Of a stretch of 64,000 nt of DNA, positions 51,528 to 58,375 are shown in pieces. How positions within the stretch are numbered: the first letter of the stretch is position 1; each line of letters starts with the position of its first letter. Both the position numbers and the translations under genes were made by a program. The stretch is from positions 4,498,001 through 4,562,000 of the forward strand of contig NZ_OY762267.1 in the NCBI RefSeq assembly GCF_963665245.1. The letters are read 5' to 3'. This DNA is from an uncultured Paludibaculum sp. (GTDB lineage Bacteria > Acidobacteriota > Terriglobia > Bryobacterales > Bryobacteraceae). The notes under the pieces are model-generated. The model ran no database searches and had not been told where the DNA came from. It worked only from the letters and a program-made list of their open reading frames with translations.

Positions 51528-54500
51528 ATGACTATGCGTCTGCTTCTTGTCTTCATGTTGGGAGCCCTGTCGCTCCTCGGGCAGGTTCTTCGAACAGGAC
51601 TGCTGGAAGGAGAGATCCGCGATCGGGCCGGGGCCGTGGTCCCCAATGCCCCCGTTGTCGCCACCCACACCGAAACCGGCGTGCATTACCCCGGCGCGAC
51701 CAACGAAACCGGACTCTATCAGATCAGCTACCTGCCCGCCGGAACCTACGCTCTCACCGTTGACGTGCCGGGCTTCAAAGGCATCAGCCGGACCGTGACC
51801 ATCGCCCTGGGACGCACCACCACCGTCAACCTGGAGCTCGAAATCGGCAACGTGAACCAGCGTGTCGAGGTCTCCGCCGACGCCACGCTGCTCGAAACCA
51901 ACACCTCCTCCTCCTCGGTGTCCATGAACAACCGCTACGTCGCGAAGCTGCCCGTCGTCGGTGGCAACGTCTTCCAGCAGGCGACCCTCTCCGCCGGACT
52001 CACTCAGGGCGACTACCCCACCGCACAGATCATCGCCCACAACAAATCCGTCTCGCGCCTCTCCGCCAACGGCGCGCGCAATCAGCAGAACGCCTTCCTC
52101 ATGGACGGCATCCCGAACAATCGCGCCGAACTCGTCGCTTACGTCCCGCCGGTCGAGCAGGTGCAGGAGTTCAACGTCCAGACCAACTCCTTCGACGCCG
52201 AGTTCGGCAACGGCGGCGGCGCCATCATCAGTGTCATCACCAAGTCGGGCACCAATCAGTTGCACGGCGCGCTCTACGAATACAACCGCAACGAAGTCTT
52301 CAACGCCAACACCTTCTTCAACAACCGCTCCGGCGCGCCCCGCCCCCGCGTGCGCTTCAACCGCTTTGGTGCGGCGGTCGGCGGCCCGGTGCTGCGGAAC
52401 AGGACCTTCTGGTTCTTCAACTACGAGGGCATGCGGCAATCCAGTCCCACCAGTTCCACCTTCACCATCCCCACTCTCGCCCAGCAGGCAGGCGACTTCT
52501 CCCGCACGTTCGACAGCCGCGGCCGCCTCATCGAGATCTACGATCCCTCCACCACCCGCACTGATCCTGCCAATCCCAACAAATTCGTCCGCACCCTGTT
52601 CCCCGGCAACGTGATCCCCAGCGCCCGCATCAACAAGGTGTCCGGCAATCTCTTGAGCCGCTTCCTGCCGTCCGCCAATCTGCCGGGCAACGCGCTCACC
52701 GGCACCAATAACGTACTCTTCAATGGCGCGGAAGGCCGCAAACTGGCCAACTTCACCACCCGCTTCGACCACAACATCGGCAGCCGCCATCGCCTGTTCG
52801 GCCGCTGGGGCCGCACTGAGAGCAGCGAAACCGCCCCCTACGTGATGCCCGCGTTCGGCCTGAAGACGGAACGCATCATCCAGATCTCCACCGGCGGCGG
52901 TGACACCTATATGCTGCGTCCCGACACCATCGTCACCCTGAATGCCGGCCTCACCCGCTACATCATCCGGCAGGAACGCCCCGGCTTCGACATGCCCGCC
53001 CTGGGCTTCTCCAACAACTTCGCCGGCACGGTGCAGGCCCAGACCGTCCCGCTGTTCTCCAACTCCGACATGGCCCAGATGGGTGTCGGCGACGGCAACT
53101 CCTACGACGTGGTCAATACCTATACCTACTCCGGCACCGTCTCCCATCTCCGCGGCCGGCACAGCCTCCGGCTTGGGTTCAATAGCCTCATCCGCCAATG
53201 GAACTCCGCCAGCGGCAGCGCGCAGGCCGGCAGCTTCTCCTTCGATCGTGGCTTCACCCAGGGCTCCGACCCCACCGCACCCGCCTCCAACGTTGGCCAC
53301 GGCGTCGCCTCCCTGCTGCTGGGTTCGCCCTCGTCCGGTTCCGTCGCCTTCCGCAACTCCCAAGCCTCGCAGGCGCCCTACTACAGCCTCTTCTTCCAGG
53401 ACGACTTCCGCATGACCACGCGCCTTACGCTCAATCTCGGTCTGCGCTACGAAGTCAGCATCGCACCCACTGAGCGCTACAACCGCGCCACCCGCGGCTA
53501 CGCCTTCGACACCGCGAATCCCATCGAGGCCGCCGCCCGGGCCAACTACGCCGCGAATCCCATCGATCAGTTGCCCGCCTCCGCCTTCAACGTCCGCGGC
53601 GGCCTTCAGTTCGCCAGCTCCAGCGACCGCCGCACCCGCTCCACGCCGCTCGGCGACGTCAGCCCTCGTCTCGGTCTGGCCTACACCCTCAACAACAAGA
53701 CCGTCCTCCGTGCCGGCTACGGTCACTTCTACAGCTATTGGGCCGGCGCCGGCTCCGTCTATCAGGACGGCTTCGCCTCCACCACGCCCATGCTCGCCAC
53801 CGTGGACGGCCTCACCCCCGCCGGCTCCATCGAGAACCCTTATCCCCAGGGACTCTCGCTCCCCATCGGCTCCTCCCAGGGCCTGCAAACGCTGCTCGGC
53901 AACAGTCTCAGCGTCCTGTCCGTCAACAGCCCCAGCACCTACAACGCCCGCTGGCAGGCCAGTGTCCAACGCGAACTCCAATCCGACTGGCGCCTCGAAG
54001 CCGCCTATGTCGGCAGCCGCGCCATCAATCAGTTTGTAGGCAACAGCGGCAGCGGCGGCGCGGGCGAGCAGCAGCGCCGGCTCAACTTCATTCCCGAGAA
54101 ATACCTGTCGCTCGGCTCGGTGCTGAACCAGCAGGTCGCCAACCCCTTCTTCGGGCTCATCCCCTCCAACCTCACACTCGGTCAGGCCAAGATCTCCCGG
54201 CAGAACCTCCTCATGGCCTACCCGCACCTCAGCCAGTTGACCCTCGTCCAGGACGGCTCCGGCTCCTCCGTCTACCACTCCGGCCAGTTCACCCTCACCA
54301 AGCGCTTCGCCCACGGCCTGCAGGCCCTCACCACCTACACCTTCCAGCGCCAGATCGACAATTCCCAGTACTTGAACGACAGCGATCCCGCCCCCTCCAA
54401 GGCCGTGGCGGAGTACTGGCGACGCCACCGCGTCAGCTTCGCGGGTGTCGGCGACCTGCCGTTCGGCAAAGGCCGCCGCTTCGCCAACATCAATGGCTTC

Positions 54501-54932
54501 GCCGGAGCCCTGGTGAACGGCTGGCAGCTCTCCGTCATGTACATCTTCCAGAGTGGCGCGCCCATCTACCTGCCCAGTGGCTCCCTGGCCACCGGCCAGG
54601 ATCCCCGGTTGAGCGCCGGCGATCGCACTCTCAACCGCTGGTTCAATACCGGCGCTTTCACCGTCCAGCCTTCATTCACCCTGCGCAGCCTGTCCGTCCG
54701 CTCAGCCTCTCTCATCGGCGACGCCCTCAGCAAGATGGATCTGTCGCTGTCCAAATCCACCACCATCGCTGAGCGCTTCAGCGTCGAGTTCCGCGCCGAG
54801 GCCTTCAACGCCACCAACCGCGTCCAGTTCGGCAACCCCGACGTCAACCCGGCCAGCGCCGCCTACGGCACCGTCAACAGCCAGGTCAGCGTCCCCCGGG
54901 AAATCCAGCTCGGCCTCCGCATCGGCTTCTGA
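51528..54932 (+). CDS. TonB-dependent receptor with carboxypeptidase-regulatory-like domain
   Basis: 1,134 residues from ATG 51528 (AGGAG five bases before; ATG 51534 is in frame). A signal peptide (LLLVFMLGALSLLGQV) precedes a CarboxypepD_reg domain (GEIRDRAGAVVPNAPVVATH, YALTVDVPGFKGISRTVTIA). The plug carries NQQNAFLMDGIPNNRAEL and VQEFNVQTNSFDAEFGNGGG, then ISVITKSGTNQLHGALYEYN. The barrel ends LGLRIGF, with the C-terminal phenylalanine. As the receptor of a sialate-type locus it probably brings sialylated or acidic oligosaccharides across the outer membrane. It is followed by the two secreted glycan enzymes with short spacing (18 bp to the next start), so the three form one operon. Confidence 0.94.
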   Translation: MTMRLLLVFMLGALSLLGQVLRTGLLEGEIRDRAGAVVPNAPVVATHTETGVHYPGATNETGLYQISYLPAGTYALTVDVPGFKGISRTVTIALGRTTTVNLELEIGNVNQRVEVSADATLLETNTSSSSVSMNNRYVAKLPVVGGNVFQQATLSAGLTQGDYPTAQIIAHNKSVSRLSANGARNQQNAFLMDGIPNNRAELVAYVPPVEQVQEFNVQTNSFDAEFGNGGGAIISVITKSGTNQLHGALYEYNRNEVFNANTFFNNRSGAPRPRVRFNRFGAAVGGPVLRNRTFWFFNYEGMRQSSPTSSTFTIPTLAQQAGDFSRTFDSRGRLIEIYDPSTTRTDPANPNKFVRTLFPGNVIPSARINKVSGNLLSRFLPSANLPGNALTGTNNVLFNGAEGRKLANFTTRFDHNIGSRHRLFGRWGRTESSETAPYVMPAFGLKTERIIQISTGGGDTYMLRPDTIVTLNAGLTRYIIRQERPGFDMPALGFSNNFAGTVQAQTVPLFSNSDMAQMGVGDGNSYDVVNTYTYSGTVSHLRGRHSLRLGFNSLIRQWNSASGSAQAGSFSFDRGFTQGSDPTAPASNVGHGVASLLLGSPSSGSVAFRNSQASQAPYYSLFFQDDFRMTTRLTLNLGLRYEVSIAPTERYNRATRGYAFDTANPIEAAARANYAANPIDQLPASAFNVRGGLQFASSSDRRTRSTPLGDVSPRLGLAYTLNNKTVLRAGYGHFYSYWAGAGSVYQDGFASTTPMLATVDGLTPAGSIENPYPQGLSLPIGSSQGLQTLLGNSLSVLSVNSPSTYNARWQASVQRELQSDWRLEAAYVGSRAINQFVGNSGSGGAGEQQRRLNFIPEKYLSLGSVLNQQVANPFFGLIPSNLTLGQAKISRQNLLMAYPHLSQLTLVQDGSGSSVYHSGQFTLTKRFAHGLQALTTYTFQRQIDNSQYLNDSDPAPSKAVAEYWRRHRVSFAGVGDLPFGKGRRFANINGFAGALVNGWQLSVMYIFQSGAPIYLPSGSLATGQDPRLSAGDRTLNRWFNTGAFTVQPSFTLRSLSVRSASLIGDALSKMDLSLSKSTTIAERFSVEFRAEAFNATNRVQFGNPDVNPASAAYGTVNSQVSVPREIQLGLRIGF

Positions 54933-54950
54933 CCCGTCGACTGTGGTCCC

Positions 54951-56603
54951 ATGTTCTCGATGGACGTCAGCATGCTTACACGACGACAACTGCTTCTTTC
55001 GGCCGCGTCTGCTCCGCTGCTCGCGCAGCAGACGCTCCACAACGGCATCGTCCTGCCCGCGGATTGGCCGCCCTCGCGCCAGTCCCTCGAATACAAGCCG
55101 ATGCCCGTGCCCTATCTCGAGCAGCCGCCCAGCCTCATCCCCATCGACCTGGGCCGGCAGCTCTTTGTCGACGACTTCCTCATCGAACAATCCACCCTGC
55201 GGCGGGTGTTTCACCAACCCAGCTACCATCCGGCCAGCCCCGTGCTCAAACCGGACCGCCCCTGGGAGACAACCGCCCAGGGATCCGCCTCCATGGTCTT
55301 CAGCGACGGCGTCTGGTTCGACCCCCAGGACCAGTTGTTCAAGCTCTGGTACATGGCCGGCTACTGGGGCCCGCTGGCCTACGCCTGTTCCCGCGACGGT
55401 ATCCACTGGGATAAGCCCAAGCTCGACGTCAAACCCGGCACCAACATCGTCCTCGACATCCCGCGCGGCTCCACCACCGTCTGGCTCGATCACAACGAAC
55501 CCAATCCCGCGCGCCGCTTCAAGCTCTTCCGCCAGATGGGCGGCGAACGTCCGCCGCGTTTCGCCCTCCACTACTCGCCCGACGGCATTCATTGGAGCGG
55601 CGTGGCCGCCCTCAGCGGCACCGCCAAGGATCGCAGCACCCTGTTCTACAACCCCTTCCGCCGCAAGTGGGTCTTCAGCCTGAAGGACGACAATGCAGAC
55701 CAGCGCATGCGCCTCTACTGGGAGAGCGACAACCTGGAAGACGGCTTCTTCTGGACGAAGCGGACCACCCCTGTCTGGGTCGGCGCCGATCCGCTCGACC
55801 CCCAGCGCCCCGATCTCAAACGGCGGGCCGAACTCTACAATCTCGACGCCGTCGCCTACGAAGGCCTGCTCCTCGGCCTCTTCAGCATCTGGAAAGGCCA
55901 GCCCACTGATCGCCCCAAACCAAACCAGGTGATGGCCGGCTTCAGCCGCGATGGCTTTCACTGGCATCGCCCCTGCCGCGATGCCCTCCTGCCGGTCTCC
56001 GAAAGACAGGGCGACTGGAATTGGGGCAACGTCCAGTCGGCGGGCGGCTGCGTGCTGGTCGTGCGCGACAAGCTCTATTTCTACGCCTCCGGCCGCGCCG
56101 GCGTCCCCGGCACCAAACAGGATGGCGTCTGCACCACCGGCCTCGCCATCCTGCGCCGCGACGGTTTCGCGTCGCTTCGCGCCGGTGCCTCGGGCGGCGT
56201 GCTCACCACCCGTCTGCTCCGCTTCTCCGGCTCCCAGCTCTTTGTCAATCTGGAAGCCCCCAACGGCGAGTTGCGCGTCGAGATTCTCGATGCCGAAGGC
56301 AATATCGCCGCCGGCTGTTCCCGCGCCCACTGCATCCCCCTGCGCGGAGACAGCACCCTCCTGCAGGTTCGCTGGCAAGGCGTGAACGACCTCTCCCGCC
56401 TGCACGGCCTACCCTTGCGCTTCCGCTTCCATCTTGTGAATGGCGGCCTCTATTCCTTCTGGGTCAGCCCCGACTCCTCCGGCGCCAGCCGCGGTTATGT
56501 CGGCGCCGGCGGGCCCGGCTTCCAGGGACCCATGGACTTTGCCGGCAAGGCCGCGCTCGGCCTGAGCGTCGACCGCTCCTCTAGCTCCGATCAGGCCAAT
56601 TGA
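54951..56603 (+). CDS. Secreted five-blade-propeller glycosidase-like protein, family unresolved
   Basis: Up to 550 residues from ATG 54951; ATG 54972 gives MLTRRQLLLSAASAPLLAQ, a twin-arginine-like export signal, and may be the true start. The body has repeated blade motifs ending SRDGIHWDKP, SPDGIHWSGV and SRDGFHWHRP with LFKLWYMAGYWG, the pattern of GH32/GH43/GH68-type propellers. Early in the mature protein come LFVDDFLIEQ and RRVFHQPSYHPASPVL. The C-terminal 120 residues are a beta-sandwich (LEAPNGELRVEILDAEGNIA). I cannot assign a GH family or the catalytic acids. In the nan operon, a new sialidase or a lyase-product hydrolase is possible. Confidence 0.75.
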   Translation: MFSMDVSMLTRRQLLLSAASAPLLAQQTLHNGIVLPADWPPSRQSLEYKPMPVPYLEQPPSLIPIDLGRQLFVDDFLIEQSTLRRVFHQPSYHPASPVLKPDRPWETTAQGSASMVFSDGVWFDPQDQLFKLWYMAGYWGPLAYACSRDGIHWDKPKLDVKPGTNIVLDIPRGSTTVWLDHNEPNPARRFKLFRQMGGERPPRFALHYSPDGIHWSGVAALSGTAKDRSTLFYNPFRRKWVFSLKDDNADQRMRLYWESDNLEDGFFWTKRTTPVWVGADPLDPQRPDLKRRAELYNLDAVAYEGLLLGLFSIWKGQPTDRPKPNQVMAGFSRDGFHWHRPCRDALLPVSERQGDWNWGNVQSAGGCVLVVRDKLYFYASGRAGVPGTKQDGVCTTGLAILRRDGFASLRAGASGGVLTTRLLRFSGSQLFVNLEAPNGELRVEILDAEGNIAAGCSRAHCIPLRGDSTLLQVRWQGVNDLSRLHGLPLRFRFHLVNGGLYSFWVSPDSSGASRGYVGAGGPGFQGPMDFAGKAALGLSVDRSSSSDQAN

Positions 56604-56617
56604 AAGGCTCTCTCCTC

Positions 56618-57907
56618 ATGAATCGACGACTCTTCCTCCAGTGGCCGGCCCTTGCCCTGGCCGCCCCCCGCCGCCCCTTGCCCGCCTTCCCCGGGGCCGA
56701 AGGCTTCGGGGCCTATACCCGGGGCGGCCGCTACGGCGCGGTCCGCTTCGTCACCAATCTCAACGACTCCGGCCCCGGCAGCCTCCGCGCAGCCGTCGAA
56801 GCTTACAACCCGCGCACCATCCTCTTCCGCGTCGCTGGCGTCATCTCGCTCCAGTCGCCCCTCGTCGTGAAGAACCCGTTCGTCACCATCGCCGGCCAGA
56901 CTGCCCCCGGCGACGGCGTCTGCCTGCGCCGCTTCGGCCTCGTCGTCGACACTCACGACGTCGTCATCCGCTTCCTCCGCAGCCGCCCCGGAGACGAAGC
57001 CGGCCAGGAGGTCGATGGCATCTCCATCGTCGGCAACAGCCGCAACGTGATCGTCGACCACTGCTCGGCCAGTTGGAGCATCGATGAGTGCCTGTCCGTC
57101 AGCGGCACCGTGGCCGATATCACTGTCCAGTGGTGCCTCATCGCGGAAGGCCTCCACCGCAGCATCCACGGCGACGGGCCCCACAGCATGGGCTCCCTCA
57201 TCCGCGCCGTCGGCGGCGTCAGCCTGCACCACAACCTCTGGCTCCACCACGACTCCCGCAACCCTCGCCTCGGCCATCAGCAGCCCGACATTCCCGTCGT
57301 CTACGACGTCCGTAACAACGTGATGTACAACTACGGCACCACCTGCTCCGGCCTTGCCGACGGCTCCATTCGCGTCAACTACGCCGGCAACTACATCAAA
57401 CCCGGCCCCTTCTCCCGCCCCGGCCGCACTCCGATCATCATGCACAAATTCCCCGGCGCGCAGTTCTATCTCGAAGGCAACCGCTTCCTGGGCGACGAGA
57501 AGCTCTCCGCCGACAACCGCCTCATGATCGACCGGCCCATCGTGGACGGCCTGCGCGTCGCCACCATCGTGCCCAAACCCTTTGACGCTCCGCCTGTGAC
57601 AACCACCTCCGCCGCCGAGGCCTATCAGGCCGTGTTGAAAGGCGTGGGCGCGCTCCGGCCCACCCGCGACAAAGTTGACCAGCGCCTCCTGGCCGACGTG
57701 GCCGCCGGCACCGGCGCCATCATCGACTCCCAATGGGAAGTCGGCGGTTGGCCCGAGTATCGCGCCGCCCTCCCTCCGCGGGACGCCGACCGCAACGGTC
57801 TGCCCGACGATCTCCCGCCTTCGGCCCAACCCTCCGACGGCGTCGCGCCAGACGAGGAATATTCTCCGCTCGAGCGCTACCTCAACCACCTCGCTGAAGT
57901 CCGCTAA
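56618..57907 (+). CDS. Secreted right-handed beta-helix polysaccharide lyase (pectate-lyase-like)
   Basis: 429 residues from ATG 56618, 15 bp after the preceding stop. A short export signal (RRLFLQWPALALAAP) is followed by PAFPGAEGFGAYTRGGRYG, VRFVTNLNDSGPGSLRAAVE and NPRTILFRVAGVISLQSPL, the entry to PL1/pectate-lyase-like beta-helices. Helix rungs include KNPFVTIAGQTAPGDGVCLR, DGISIVGNSRNVIVDHCSASWS (calcium-type DHCSASWS), SLHHNLWLHHDSRNPR and DVRNNVMYNYG. These enzymes cut uronate-containing chains by beta-elimination. Together with the propeller protein it would cleave an acidic polysaccharide before uptake. A terminator follows. Confidence 0.88.
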   Translation: MNRRLFLQWPALALAAPRRPLPAFPGAEGFGAYTRGGRYGAVRFVTNLNDSGPGSLRAAVEAYNPRTILFRVAGVISLQSPLVVKNPFVTIAGQTAPGDGVCLRRFGLVVDTHDVVIRFLRSRPGDEAGQEVDGISIVGNSRNVIVDHCSASWSIDECLSVSGTVADITVQWCLIAEGLHRSIHGDGPHSMGSLIRAVGGVSLHHNLWLHHDSRNPRLGHQQPDIPVVYDVRNNVMYNYGTTCSGLADGSIRVNYAGNYIKPGPFSRPGRTPIIMHKFPGAQFYLEGNRFLGDEKLSADNRLMIDRPIVDGLRVATIVPKPFDAPPVTTTSAAEAYQAVLKGVGALRPTRDKVDQRLLADVAAGTGAIIDSQWEVGGWPEYRAALPPRDADRNGLPDDLPPSAQPSDGVAPDEEYSPLERYLNHLAEVR

Positions 57908-57908
57908 C

Positions 57909-57974
57909 GGGGAGGGCGGCGCGACTCCAGGCCTCTAGCGCCGGCCGCGCCGGTGTCCCCGCCCCTTTTGTTTA
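57909..57974 (+). terminator. Imperfect rho-independent terminator after the lyase
   Basis: GGGGA (57909-57913) and GGCGCG (57918-57923) pair with CGCGCC (57946-57951) and TCCCC (57956-57960), with a four-base bulge on each side, followed by GCCCCTTTTGTTT. It ends the receptor-enzyme operon. Confidence 0.6.
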
Positions 57975-58013
57975 CTTGACCGGTGGCCCGACCCGTGGTT
58001 CACTATGCCTAGT

Positions 58014-58035
58014 ACGATACCCCTATCGTGATAGG
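58014..58035. promoter_or_regulatory. Overlapping inverted repeats before padR
   Basis: ACGATA-CCCC-TATCGT (58014-58029) and, sharing its right arm, CCTATC-GT-GATAGG (58022-58035), immediately before the PadR start codon at 58037. They are a probable autoregulatory operator for PadR, and would place the regulator over the ribosome or promoter region. Confidence 0.6.
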
Positions 58036-58036
58036 T

Positions 58037-58366
58037 ATGCCGCCACAGAACTCAGCTCAAATCGCCCTGGATCTCCTGATCCTCACCTTGCTCGACCGCC
58101 GCGGTCCGCTCCACGGCTACGCGCTCGCCAACTTCATCGAAGATCTTTCCGATGAGGCACTTCGCGTCGAGGAGGGCTCCCTATACCCGGCCCTCCACCG
58201 CATGGAGGAGAAAGGCTGGGTGGCCGCCGAGTGGACCATCACCGAAAGCAAACGCCGAGCTCGCCAGTACAGCATCACTACGCAGGGACAAAGCCAGCTA
58301 TTCGCCGAGGCCCAACGTTGGGCTGGCTTCTCGATGGGCGTCGCCCGCGTCCTGCAACAGGCTTAA
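58037..58366 (+). CDS. PadR-family transcriptional regulator
   Basis: 109 residues from ATG 58037. The PadR winged helix is typical: LDLLILTLLDRRGPLHGYALANFIEDLS, RVEEGSLYPALHRMEEKGWVAAEW and KRRARQYSITTQGQSQL. Such short PadR proteins commonly repress an adjacent membrane transporter or permease. The stop TAA is part of the ribosome site (TAAGGAGG) of the permease gene, so the two are translationally linked. The preceding overlapping inverted repeats are the likely operator. Confidence 0.93.
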   Translation: MPPQNSAQIALDLLILTLLDRRGPLHGYALANFIEDLSDEALRVEEGSLYPALHRMEEKGWVAAEWTITESKRRARQYSITTQGQSQLFAEAQRWAGFSMGVARVLQQA

Positions 58367-58375
58367 GGAGGTCCC

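Noticed and set aside
51090..54428. Open frame of 1,112 codons on the minus strand, opposite the third TonB receptor
   Set aside because: The plus strand encodes a complete recognisable receptor. The antisense translation is rich in G, A, V and E with no motifs, as expected from strong C-ending codon bias in GC-rich DNA.
54702..57889. Long minus-strand frames opposite the propeller and lyase genes
   Set aside because: They lie opposite well-supported secreted enzymes, have no ribosome site and show low-complexity composition typical of antisense shadows.
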